Below, piece by piece: positions 1-7,791 of a DNA stretch of 27,897 nucleotides (the first letter of the stretch is position 1; every line of letters starts with the position of its first letter). Made by a program: the position numbers and the translations under genes. The stretch covers positions 1-27,897 of the forward strand of contig JAEYTP010000061.1 in the NCBI GenBank assembly GCA_023433945.1, read 5' to 3'. The notes under the pieces were generated by a model. It was not told the origin of the DNA, did no database searches, and was given only the letters and a program-made list of their open reading frames with translations. The stretch comes from Bacillota bacterium. Its GTDB lineage: Bacteria > Bacillota > Clostridia > Acetivibrionales > DSM-1351.

Positions 1-44
1 CTGCGGTTAACAGCCGCATGCTCTACCGACTGAGCTATTGAGGA
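1..44 (-). tRNA. tRNA-Asn (GTT), 5' part, cut by the window edge
   Basis: On the minus strand the sequence reads as a seven-base acceptor strand TCCTCAA, then TA, a D arm GCTC/GAGC with the loop AGTCGGTA, and an anticodon stem TGCGG/CCGCA around the loop CTGTTAA. The anticodon is therefore GTT, which reads Asn codons. The variable loop, T arm and 3' end lie outside the window. A strong promoter sits 32 bases upstream (76-104). Confidence 0.95.
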
Positions 45-75
45 ATATCTTTGCACTCTCGCGAGCACATACTAT

Positions 76-104
76 ATTATACTTACCGACTGCCACTCGG
101 TCAA
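76..104 (-). promoter_or_regulatory. Sigma-A type promoter of the tRNA-Asn gene
   Basis: On the minus strand: -35 TTGACC (99-104), a 17-base spacer, -10 TATAAT (76-81). The match to the vegetative consensus is near perfect and the site lies 32 bases before the tRNA 5' end. The DNA from 105 to 238 holds no gene that I can support. It contains small palindromes such as CTCGCTAGCGAG near 166-177, whose role I cannot tell. Confidence 0.85.
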
Positions 105-238
105 CATCAAAATAAGTATAAAATGACGGTTTGGCGAGATTATTACCATCAATCTCTGATTATTTCTCGCTAGCGAGCCATTGCTAGGTTTTATGTATTT
201 CCAGAGCCGTAATTTTTTACCGTTTTTTTATACTAAAA

Positions 239-272
239 CAAAAGCAAACATTGTAATATATGTTTGCCTTTG
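239..272 (-). terminator. Probable terminator of the dnaG-rpoD operon
   Basis: A 13-bp stem (CAAAGGCAAACAT pairing with ATGTTTGCTTTTG on the minus strand, one G-U wobble) closes an eight-base loop. It is followed on that strand by an interrupted T run (TTTTAG). It lies about 130 bases after the rpoD stop codon, beyond the tandem repeats at 285-410. Confidence 0.7.
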
Positions 273-284
273 TTGAAAATACGT

Positions 285-410
285 TAAGCTAAAAAATAAA
301 TCTAAAAGCTAATATATTAATCTAAAACAAATGAAATATTCTAAAAGCTACTGAACTAATCTAAAATCTAAATATAATAATCTAAATGCTAACACGATGA
401 ATTAATCTAA
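285..410 (-). repeat. Degenerate tandem repeat after rpoD, overlapping its last codons
   Basis: On the minus strand the core TTTAGATTA recurs about six times at intervals of roughly 19-25 bases, with a looser shared tail like GTTAGC. The first copy is the end of rpoD itself (the last Leu and Asp codons plus the TAA stop, 402-410). The copies then decay away from the gene. The stretch between rpoD and the terminator holds nothing else that I can recognise. Confidence 0.75.
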
Positions 411-1481
411 ATAATCCTTCAGCTTCTTGCTTCTGCTTGGATGTCTAAGCTTTCTCAATGCCTTTGCCTCAATCTGACGAATACGTTCTCTTGTTACATT
501 GAATTCCTTACCAACCTCTTCAAGGGTTCTAGCTCTGCCATCATCCAGACCGAATCTGAGCCTCAATACCTTTTCTTCACGAGCTGTCAATGTATCAAGT
601 ACATCTATAAGCTGCTCTTTGAGCAAGGTAAACGCAGCAGCTTCTGCTGGCGCTGGAGCATCATCATCTGGTATGAAGTCACCCAAATGGCTATCCTCTT
701 CTTCTCCAATTGGTGTTTCAAGGGAAACCGGCTCCTGTGAAATCTTCATAATCTCACGAACCTTGTCAACTGACATACCTATTTCTTTTGCTATTTCTTC
801 AGGCTGTGGTTCTCTGCCAAGCTCCTGAAGCAGCTGCCTTGAAACTCTGATGAGCTTATTTATTGTTTCTACCATGTGAACTGGAATACGAATAGTTCTA
901 GCCTGGTCGGCAATTGCTCTGGTAATAGCCTGCCTAATCCACCAAGTAGCATAGGTACTGAATTTATAGCCTCTTCTATAGTCAAACTTTTCTACAGCTT
1001 TAATCAAACCAAGATTGCCTTCTTGGATTAAGTCCAAGAATTGCATACCACGACCTACATATCTTTTAGCTATACTAACAACAAGTCTAAGATTTGCTTC
1101 TGCCAATCTTCTCTTTGCTTCAATATCTCCCTCTTCCATTCTCTGAGCAAGAACAATTTCCTCATCTGCTGACAAAAGGGGTACTTTACCTATTTCCTTA
1201 AGGTACATTCTTACAGGATCATCAATGCTAATGCCTTCCGGAATGCTTATATCCAAATCTTCTTCTGCAATTTGAATATCTTCTATTTCTGCCTCTATAT
1301 CACCTATGACATCTATACCCATGTTTTCTAGAGTCTCATAGATTTTTTCAACGTGCTCAGGTTCTAGCTCTATTTCTTCAAATGCATCCATTATTTCCTT
1401 ATAAGTGAGCATGCCCTTTGACTTTCCCTTGTCAATAAGCTCCTTAAGCAATGCCTTACGAGTTTCCTGATTATGTTTCAT
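402..1481 (-). CDS. rpoD: RNA polymerase primary sigma factor (sigma-A/RpoD)
   Basis: The protein has 359 residues, the usual length for the primary sigma factor of Gram-positive bacteria. Region 1.1 covers about residues 1-75. Region 1.2 contains DPVRMYLKEIGKVPLL. Region 2 has the core-binding and -10 recognition segment with NLRLVVSIAKRY, DLIQEGNLGL and FSTYATWWIRQAI. The C-terminal region 4 helix-turn-helix (TLEEVGKEFNVTRERIRQIE, then ALRKLR) reads the -35 element. The gene follows dnaG after 22 bases with an AGGAGGGG-like ribosome site, so the two form the classic macromolecular-synthesis operon. The ATG start fits the family. Its 3' end is the first unit of a decayed tandem repeat. Confidence 0.98.
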   Translation of the reverse strand: MKHNQETRKALLKELIDKGKSKGMLTYKEIMDAFEEIELEPEHVEKIYETLENMGIDVIGDIEAEIEDIQIAEEDLDISIPEGISIDDPVRMYLKEIGKVPLLSADEEIVLAQRMEEGDIEAKRRLAEANLRLVVSIAKRYVGRGMQFLDLIQEGNLGLIKAVEKFDYRRGYKFSTYATWWIRQAITRAIADQARTIRIPVHMVETINKLIRVSRQLLQELGREPQPEEIAKEIGMSVDKVREIMKISQEPVSLETPIGEEEDSHLGDFIPDDDAPAPAEAAAFTLLKEQLIDVLDTLTAREEKVLRLRFGLDDGRARTLEEVGKEFNVTRERIRQIEAKALRKLRHPSRSKKLKDYLD

Positions 1482-1503
1482 TATTTACCCCTCCTTCCTA
1501 AAA

Positions 1504-3312
1504 TTAGTTCTTCTTTAACGCTGTTATATTTAATGTAATCTGTACCAATTCCCGTTCTAATGACTCAACATCTCCCTTTTCCAAATCACTACGTTTCTTC
1601 AGCTCTGCTATTTCGGTCCGTCTAGCTTCTAATTCACATAGCTGCATTTTTTTTAGTATATCAAGTACTGCTTTTCGGTTATCCTCAAAAATAGTCTGAG
1701 TTTGTACAATATTTAAAAACAATTCAGTATAGTTCTGAGACATTTGATTAATTATCTCAGCTACAACAATTCCTGATTTGTTTTCTATTCTGTCAAATGC
1801 ATATTTTGCTGCCTGCTTCAAATCCGAATTGTTAAATAAATCCAAGTGCAGCCTATCTTTTAGCTGGAGGTAAACATTATTGTCGAGGCATATTGTAGCA
1901 AGTAACATTAATTGTAGTCTAATAAGCGTTTCATTATAATTATCCTTTGCCATAGTTGGCGAATACTGCTTATTATCTACTAATATTGCATTTTTAGCTC
2001 TTTTAACCTGTTTAACCTCTGAAGACCTTTTCTTTTTGGCCAACTCAGAATAAATAGACTGTTCACTGATGTCAAACTGCTTTGAGAGCTTTTTGACATA
2101 CAACTCCCTTTCTACATTATTGTCAATTTTGTCCAGAATATCCAAAGCCTTGTCAATAAAATTAACTGCACCAGCACTTGAAGATTTATCTATAGTATTT
2201 TCAAGTGCAGAAAATTTATAATCAATTAGTGTCTCTGACCTTGTTACCAGCTTCTTAAATTCATCTACTCCATATGTCCTTATAAATTCATCAGGGTCTT
2301 TGCCCGATGGAATAGTCAATACTCTAACATTACATCCAATATCCCTAAGTAAGTCCAGCCCCCTGTTAGCAGCAGCTTGTCCAGCAGAATCAGCATCAAA
2401 CGAGATAATTATCTCCTCAGAATACTTCTTTAATAACCTACCCTGGTTTTCGGTCAATGCAGTTCCTAATGGTGCCACTACATTAGTTATACCACTTTGG
2501 TGTAGTGAAATAACATCCATATAGCCTTCTGCCAATATTATTTGCTTTGCACATGAATTCTTTGCAAAATTCATGGCATATAAATGTCTTCCTTTATTAT
2601 ATACTTCTGTTTCAGGAGAATTCATATACTTTGGTTGGGAAGAATCAAGAACCCTTCCTCCAAAAGCAATTACATTTCCCCTAACATCAAAAATGGGAAA
2701 CATTACTCTTCCCCTAAAACGATCATAAACCTTATTGTCCTTTGCAATAACCAGTCCGCTTTTCAATATAACTGATTGGTTAAAGCCTTTACTCAACAAA
2801 TGTTTGTATAGTGAGTCATAACTATCTGGTGCATAACCTAGTCCAAACTTTATAATGGTCTGTTTCTTTAATCTGCGACGTTTAAAATAGTCTATCGCGA
2901 TCTGATGCTTGTTATTAATCAGGTTATCATGAAAAAATCTCGCTGCTTCAATGTTTATGCTTTGTAAGTCTTTTTTCAGCTGAGCCTTCTCAGAATCAAA
3001 ACCCCTATCGTCATTTTCAGGTATCGCAATTTTTGCTCTTTGAGCAAGAAATCTCAACGCTTCAGGAAAGTCGAGATTCTCTATTGCCATTATAAAATTA
3101 ATAACATTTCCAGCTTTTCCGCAGCCAAAGCAATTGTATATCTGCTTTGTTGGTTCCACAGAAAACGAAGCAGTCTTTTCATTGTGGAAAGGGCATTTAC
3201 CAAAATAGTTTTTTCCTTTCCTCTCCAGTTTGACATATTCAGAAATAACATCGACTATATCATTACTTATCCTTATTTCTTCAATAAGTTCTTCAGGAAA
3301 ATAACCAGCCAT
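1504..3312 (-). CDS. dnaG: DNA primase
   Basis: DnaG makes the RNA primers for the replication fork. From the ATG at 3312 the protein has 602 residues, normal for the family. The N-terminal zinc-binding domain shows C40-x2-H43 and C61-x2-C64. The Toprim catalytic domain has AEGYMDV (E262) and FDADSAG (D306, D308). The C-terminal helicase-binding part is poorly conserved, as usual. A TTG start nine bases earlier is possible, but it lies only about two bases from the AAGGAA ribosome site, so I prefer the ATG. The gene is first in the operon with rpoD. Confidence 0.97.
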   Translation of the reverse strand: MAGYFPEELIEEIRISNDIVDVISEYVKLERKGKNYFGKCPFHNEKTASFSVEPTKQIYNCFGCGKAGNVINFIMAIENLDFPEALRFLAQRAKIAIPENDDRGFDSEKAQLKKDLQSINIEAARFFHDNLINNKHQIAIDYFKRRRLKKQTIIKFGLGYAPDSYDSLYKHLLSKGFNQSVILKSGLVIAKDNKVYDRFRGRVMFPIFDVRGNVIAFGGRVLDSSQPKYMNSPETEVYNKGRHLYAMNFAKNSCAKQIILAEGYMDVISLHQSGITNVVAPLGTALTENQGRLLKKYSEEIIISFDADSAGQAAANRGLDLLRDIGCNVRVLTIPSGKDPDEFIRTYGVDEFKKLVTRSETLIDYKFSALENTIDKSSSAGAVNFIDKALDILDKIDNNVERELYVKKLSKQFDISEQSIYSELAKKKRSSEVKQVKRAKNAILVDNKQYSPTMAKDNYNETLIRLQLMLLATICLDNNVYLQLKDRLHLDLFNNSDLKQAAKYAFDRIENKSGIVVAEIINQMSQNYTELFLNIVQTQTIFEDNRKAVLDILKKMQLCELEARRTEIAELKKRSDLEKGDVESLERELVQITLNITALKKN

Positions 3313-3377
3313 TTTGCCCAAGTTCCTTTAATGATGATTTGTTATTTTATTATTAGCACATTTTTATTAATTATTTC

Positions 3378-3467
3378 GGCATATGCCAAAATCACTTAAT
3401 ACATGTTCGACATTATTATAAATAATCCTTCTTTTTAGATAATATTTTTAAATTACTGCCTCAGCAA
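3378..3467 (-). promoter_or_regulatory. Candidate dnaG-rpoD promoter with a Spo0A-box-like heptamer
   Basis: On the minus strand a -35-like TTGCTG (3462-3467), a 17-base spacer and -10 TATTAT (3439-3444) form a moderate sigma-A promoter, about 125 bases before dnaG. Downstream of the -10 lie TGTCGAA (3406-3412), which equals the Spo0A box consensus, and the perfect palindrome GGCATATGCC (3378-3387). The promoter match is fair. The regulatory roles of the other two sites are inference. Confidence 0.45.
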
Positions 3468-3484
3468 GTGTGATATATAACAAA

Positions 3485-3510
3485 AAAAGTATGCTGTTGA
3501 GCACACTTTT
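3485..3510 (-). terminator. Terminator of the DUF6514-like gene
   Basis: On the minus strand AAAAGTGTGCT pairs with AGCATACTTTT around a four-base loop, with one mismatch, and seven T follow. It starts 17 bases after the stop codon at 3527, so this small gene is a separate unit from dnaG-rpoD. Confidence 0.85.
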
Positions 3511-3526
3511 TATAGTATAAATGAAT

Positions 3527-3826
3527 TTATAATGCAATGCAATCATATATTACATCATAGGTATTAATTGGTGTTACATCATTTCTCTGTAGTAAATCAA
3601 TTAAACTCAGGCACTTTTCCTTGCTAGGCGTAATATCAGGTAATATGATAAACTCGTTTTGATTATTAGATACTGTTAATATCACCTTTACTCCATATGT
3701 ATGTAACTGATAGTATGGATTATTACATTCAAGTAAATAGTATTCAAGCTGCATGGGATATTGCGAGATACCATCTAATATAGATAACGGATGACTGTTA
3801 ATCAGTCTGGAACAAATAACTTCCAT
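3527..3826 (-). CDS. Small DUF6514-like protein
   Basis: The protein has 99 residues with no signal peptide or membrane segment. Its pattern, a middle strand HTYGVKVILTV followed by a C-terminal part ending in LLQRNDVTPINTYDVIYDCI, resembles the clostridial DUF6514 family as I remember it. That family has no known function. A GGGGG ribosome site lies seven bases before the ATG. The gene ends at its own terminator just before the dnaG promoter region. The family call comes from memory of the pattern, so it is moderate; that the gene is real is more certain because of its ribosome site and terminator. Confidence 0.7.
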   Translation of the reverse strand: MEVICSRLINSHPLSILDGISQYPMQLEYYLLECNNPYYQLHTYGVKVILTVSNNQNEFIILPDITPSKEKCLSLIDLLQRNDVTPINTYDVIYDCIAL

Positions 3827-3967
3827 AATAGAACCCCCGAAAAATAATATATAATAATGCTTAAATTATATATTATGTAGAATACAACCTTCCACACAAG
3901 AGTTCTCTAATAATGCATTAAAAACAAATAATTTGTGACATCATCCCAAAAAGAACTGCATTAAGCG

Positions 3968-4022
3968 TTGTCAAATGCAATATTATGCAATATTATTAGT
4001 TTTTAACATTGATGTTTCGACA
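3968..4022 (+). promoter_or_regulatory. Candidate promoter and Spo0A-box-like site for the small membrane-protein gene
   Basis: TTGTCA (3968-3973), a 17-base spacer and TATTAT (3991-3996) form a good sigma-A promoter on the plus strand. The perfect heptamer TTCGACA (4016-4022) lies about 13 bases after the expected start of transcription, a position suited to repression. The rest of the 411-base gap (3827-4237) is very AT-rich and holds no other feature I can support. The implied leader before the gene is about 235 bases. Confidence 0.5.
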
Positions 4023-4237
4023 AGAAAATGCTAATATCAATATCTCAAACTATTACTATAAATAACTGTACTTTAAGCAGTAGCTATAATATAAACAATA
4101 ACTATTAATAAATAGAAACAACTGCTATCAAAATGTACTACAAATCAAAAATGTTTACCGACACAATAAAATACAATTACTTTTTTTGAAAAGACCACTA
4201 TTATATATTTTTTTATTTAGAATAAGGGGGCATTGCC

Positions 4238-4519
4238 ATGCAATTAAATAATAAAAAATCTAAGCTTAATTTATTTAAATGTGCCTTGGGTGACATGGCA
4301 GATTTTCCAAAGAAACTACTAAAGTATTCAACTCCTGTGGCACTAGGGCTTACCATCTTGGGAACAGCACTTTATATTTACAATAAAACAAGTTTAGATT
4401 ATACAGAACAATTAAATGTTACATCTATGACACTAATAAATAATAGTTTCTTTGTTTTGGGAGAATTTCTTATTGCTGCTTTTGTCAGCGATATAATTAT
4501 CAAAAAAAAGAATGGTTAA
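4238..4519 (+). CDS. Small membrane protein of unknown function
   Basis: I do not recognise this 93-residue protein. It has a basic, probably cytoplasmic N terminus (residues 1-28), a first membrane segment at about 30-48 (PVALGLTILGTALYIYN) and a second at about 66-88 (NNSFFVLGEFLIAAFVSDIII). It ends in a lysine-rich tail, so both ends should face the cytoplasm. An AGGGGG ribosome site lies eight bases before the ATG. It stands alone on the plus strand with its own candidate promoter and a shared terminator with secF, which supports a real gene. Confidence 0.75.
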   Translation: MQLNNKKSKLNLFKCALGDMADFPKKLLKYSTPVALGLTILGTALYIYNKTSLDYTEQLNVTSMTLINNSFFVLGEFLIAAFVSDIIIKKKNG

Positions 4520-4522
4520 AAA

Positions 4523-4554
4523 AATGACGCAAATCATTATTGACTAGCGTCATT
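4523..4554. terminator. Bidirectional terminator between the small membrane-protein gene and secF
   Basis: AATGACGC (4523-4530) pairs with GCGTCATT (4547-4554) around a 16-base loop. A T run follows on the plus strand (CTTTTT). On the minus strand seven T follow. The hairpin can therefore end both convergent transcripts. Confidence 0.85.
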
Positions 4555-4592
4555 CTTTTTATTTGATTAAATTAAAACTGATTGATTAATTA

Positions 4593-5573
4593 TTAAGCGT
4601 TTACTGCCTTTGAAGCTTTCTTTTTCTTCTTTTGGCTTTCTTTCCACATTACCCACAATGGGCTAGAAATAAAGATTGATGAATAACATCCACTTGCTAT
4701 ACCAATTGTAAGTGGGAATGCAAACTCTTCAACTGATCCAATACCGTTAACCTTAGCAAAGATTAATACAGTTAGAATTGATAATAAAACAGTTACAGCT
4801 GTATTGATGGATCTTGAAAGTGTCTGCAATATACTTGTATTTACAAGCTCAGGTAATGGCACCTTTCTAAGCAGTCTGGTATTTTCTCTAACACGGTCAT
4901 AAATGATAACAGTATCATTCATTGAGTACCCATAAACGGTAAGTATTGCAGCTATAAAAGATTCATTTACAGGAATCCTAAATATTAAGTAAACAGCAAC
5001 CATTACCAATACGTCATGAAGAAGTCCAATAACCGCCATTACACCAGCTGAGAAACCACCTATTGATTTAAATCTGAATGCCACATATAGGATTATAAGT
5101 AATGAAGCAACAAGTACCGCCTTTACACCGTTCTCACTGATTTCTTTACCAATCAATGGCTCAACGGATTCTTCACTTATTACGGAATTCTTTTCATCTA
5201 GTTTGAATTCCTTAATAACAGCATCCTTTACCTTACCAATATCGGTATTTGAAAGAGTATTCTCGCTACCAATACTTATTTTTATTACGTCGTACTGTTC
5301 CTTTGTATCACCAGCATCAATCTGCTGAAGTCTCTGTACCATAACATTTTTGTTTATAGCTGCTTTAACAGTGTCAGCAATTTTGTTTTTAACTTCATCT
5401 TCATTCTTATCTTTGAAAGTATCAGCATTTGCTTTTAATTCAATAACAGTACCGCCTTGGAATTGGATATCTAGATTGAAACCATCATTAACAATATAAG
5501 CAACTATACCTGCCAAAAATATTAGCGCTGATAAAACAAAGCAATAGTATCTTTTTGAATACAAATTAACCAT
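4593..5573 (-). CDS. secF: Protein translocase subunit SecF
   Basis: SecF works with SecD in the membrane to pull proteins out of the SecYEG channel using the ion gradient. The 326-residue protein has an N-terminal membrane helix, an external domain beginning with DIQFQGGTVIELK, and a block of five C-terminal helices with the family signature around YGYSMNDTVIIYDRVRE. The start overlaps the end of secD by eight bases (ATGGTTAA), with the ribosome site AAGGAGG inside secD, so the two are translationally coupled. The C terminus is lysine-rich, as usual for a cytoplasmic tail. Confidence 0.97.
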   Translation of the reverse strand: MVNLYSKRYYCFVLSALIFLAGIVAYIVNDGFNLDIQFQGGTVIELKANADTFKDKNEDEVKNKIADTVKAAINKNVMVQRLQQIDAGDTKEQYDVIKISIGSENTLSNTDIGKVKDAVIKEFKLDEKNSVISEESVEPLIGKEISENGVKAVLVASLLIILYVAFRFKSIGGFSAGVMAVIGLLHDVLVMVAVYLIFRIPVNESFIAAILTVYGYSMNDTVIIYDRVRENTRLLRKVPLPELVNTSILQTLSRSINTAVTVLLSILTVLIFAKVNGIGSVEEFAFPLTIGIASGCYSSIFISSPLWVMWKESQKKKKKASKAVNA

Positions 5574-6903
5574 TAGTTACCTCCTTCGCGTTAGCCTTAG
5601 TGCTTACGCCATATAACCAGTGATGCTTAGCTATATCAAGGTCAGCAACCGACTTAAGCATAATTCTCGATGCTGTAACTGCTGTTATAAAGCTGAGTGC
5701 AACGCCTATTCCCAATGTGTATGCAAAGCTCTGTATTGCTCCGCTACCGAAGAACCACAGAACTAGTGCAGCAATTAGGGTTGTCATATTAGCATCAAGT
5801 ACGGCAGCAAATGCTCTCTTGAAACCAACATCTATAGCAGCACGAAGAGTCTTACCGCTTTTAATTTCTTCTTTTATTCTTTCAAATATAATAACGTTCG
5901 CATCAACACCCATACCGACTGTTAAAATAATACCGGCTATACCAGGCAACGTCACCGTTATACCCATCCACGATATAACCAACAGCTGCAAGACGGTGTG
6001 TAATAAAAGTGCTACACAAGCGAGCAATCCTGGTAATCTGTAATAGAATAACATAAACAAGCATACCAGAACAAATGCAACAATAAATGCGTTTACACAA
6101 ACTGAAAGTGCACTTGTACCAAGTGTTGGACTGATATTATTGATTTGCTTTGCTTCGAGTTTAAATGGCAAAGCACCTGATCTAATAAGACCAGCAAGAT
6201 TTTGAGCTTCAAGTCTCTGTTCATCTGACTTAGTACCGCCAAGTGTGATGCTAGCATTACCACCATCAATTCTTGACTGTACAATAGGAGCACTTATAAA
6301 CTCCTCATCCAAGAATATTGCAATTGGCTTACCAATAAGATTGCCTGTGGCCTCAGCAAACTTCTTTGCACCTTCTGATGAAAGTGTAAGGCTTACTTCA
6401 TAGCCTCCATTCTGTGAAAGTCCAGGCTGTGCATCTTTAACATCAGTACCTTCAAGAACGATTTTGTCAATTGGGAGGTAATCCCCTTTGTCATCCTTCT
6501 TGCTTTCATCTACTTCTCTAAATGTAAGAAGTGCTGTCTTTCCTATGTCTTCAATAGACTTCTGAGGATCAAATTCTTCACCTTTTTTATGAGGTATCTG
6601 AACCAATATATAACCTTTTTCAGGATCAGTGGTTATAACTCTATCCAAAATGTTTTTTGCATCCAATCTCTTTGCAATAACCAGTTTAGCAGATTCCAGT
6701 TCATCCTTCGTTGGAACTTTCCCATCGTCGGTGATAGCATATAATTTTGCATCAACACCGCCTCTGATATCAATACCTGTAACAATATCTGTTGCTGCTC
6801 CAGGCACCTCAATTCCAAATATTGAACCGAACGCCACTATCCAGGTTAAAATCCCGATAATAACTAAAACCGAGAAAAATTTAACCGCGTTGCTTCCTCT
6901 CAT
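5566..6903 (-). CDS. secD: Protein translocase subunit SecD
   Basis: From the ATG at 6903 the protein has 445 residues, typical of clostridial SecD. It shows an N-terminal helix, the motif DIRGGVDAKL, a large external P1 domain, and the C-terminal helix block with GMGVDANVIIFERIKEE. I chose the start at 6903 because AGGGGGA lies nine bases before it. The in-frame ATG at 6933 falls at the predicted transcription start of the promoter at 6940-6968, so it could hardly be translated. The gene is first in a two-gene operon with secF. Confidence 0.97.
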   Translation of the reverse strand: MRGSNAVKFFSVLVIIGILTWIVAFGSIFGIEVPGAATDIVTGIDIRGGVDAKLYAITDDGKVPTKDELESAKLVIAKRLDAKNILDRVITTDPEKGYILVQIPHKKGEEFDPQKSIEDIGKTALLTFREVDESKKDDKGDYLPIDKIVLEGTDVKDAQPGLSQNGGYEVSLTLSSEGAKKFAEATGNLIGKPIAIFLDEEFISAPIVQSRIDGGNASITLGGTKSDEQRLEAQNLAGLIRSGALPFKLEAKQINNISPTLGTSALSVCVNAFIVAFVLVCLFMLFYYRLPGLLACVALLLHTVLQLLVISWMGITVTLPGIAGIILTVGMGVDANVIIFERIKEEIKSGKTLRAAIDVGFKRAFAAVLDANMTTLIAALVLWFFGSGAIQSFAYTLGIGVALSFITAVTASRIMLKSVADLDIAKHHWLYGVSTKANAKEVTNG

Positions 6904-6939
6904 TTGTAGAATTCCCCCTTTTTTTGTCCACATGACGAT

Positions 6940-6968
6940 ATTATATAACTATGAAAATTTGTAGTCAA
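6940..6968 (-). promoter_or_regulatory. Strong promoter of secD-secF
   Basis: On the minus strand: TTGACT (6963-6968), 17 bases, TATAAT (6940-6945). Transcription should start near 6933. This separates secDF from the HD-domain gene upstream and fixes the secD start codon at 6903. Confidence 0.85.
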
Positions 6969-7005
6969 TGATAAATTCCTAAAAATAACACATACCTGGA
7001 AAGTG

Positions 7006-7665
7006 TCAAAGCAACCTATTTTCATTAATTACCAACTGGAAATCAAGCTTTAAAAAAGCTGCTGCTCTTCTGCACATTGTCATTCTTGTAAGGAATATTT
7101 CAAAATAATCCATGACTGGACAGATATCAGTATCAATATGAAGACTAAGTGTTGTACTTTTTGTGTGCTTGTCCACCTTTAAAACAGAACTTTCCACGGC
7201 ATAATTCACCCTATCATGTATATCAAACGTTGCAAAATCAGTATTTTGAACTCTTGATCTATGAACATCCGATTTATCGGCAAGTATTACCGCTGCTGAA
7301 ATGTTACTGACAGCTGTTCCTGAATTCTCATCATGATTTCCTATTGCAAGCATTATTTCACATACTTCCGGACATGGCATACCCATTCGCATTAATATTT
7401 GATATGCCATTATTGCACTCGAATGCGCATGATCTACCCTGTTTATTGCATTTCCTATGTCATGAAGATACCCAGCTATTTCAGCTAATTCAATATCCCT
7501 TTTGTCGTAGCCTAGCTCAGAAAGTATCATACCGGCATTTTTGGCAACATGAGTTAAATGTCTGTAGGAATGCTCGGTATATCCCATAGCCTTTAGCTGT
7601 CTATCTGCAGTTGATACAAGGCACTTAATCTCTTCATTTTGTCTAATATCATGTATTGTAAGCAT
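7006..7665 (-). CDS. HD-domain metal-dependent phosphohydrolase-like protein
   Basis: From the ATG at 7665 the protein has 219 residues. GGGGGAAG lies directly upstream, while the longer in-frame version lacks a ribosome site. HD-family metal ligands are visible: H36 and H39 in YRHLTHV, H68-D69 in GYLHDIGN, H111-D112 in GNHD, and a later ADKSDVHRSRV element around 129-139. Such proteins usually cleave phosphoester or nucleotide substrates. The substrate here is unknown. It lies between scfB (126 bases to the scfB stop) and secD on the same strand. Confidence 0.85.
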   Translation of the reverse strand: MLTIHDIRQNEEIKCLVSTADRQLKAMGYTEHSYRHLTHVAKNAGMILSELGYDKRDIELAEIAGYLHDIGNAINRVDHAHSSAIMAYQILMRMGMPCPEVCEIMLAIGNHDENSGTAVSNISAAVILADKSDVHRSRVQNTDFATFDIHDRVNYAVESSVLKVDKHTKSTTLSLHIDTDICPVMDYFEIFLTRMTMCRRAAAFLKLDFQLVINENRLL

Positions 7666-7791
7666 ATTGGCTTCCCCCAAATGTTCGAATATATTTATTA
7701 TAACGCAATAAACATAAAAAGATTTACCACTGTTATAAAAATAATACATCCTTCATAAAAAATTTACATTTAATAGTTAATCCAATAAGCT

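Noticed and set aside
6904..6933. Longer SecD starting at the ATG at 6933
   Set aside because: That ATG coincides with the predicted transcription start and lacks a ribosome site, whereas the ATG at 6903 has AGGGGGA at the right distance.
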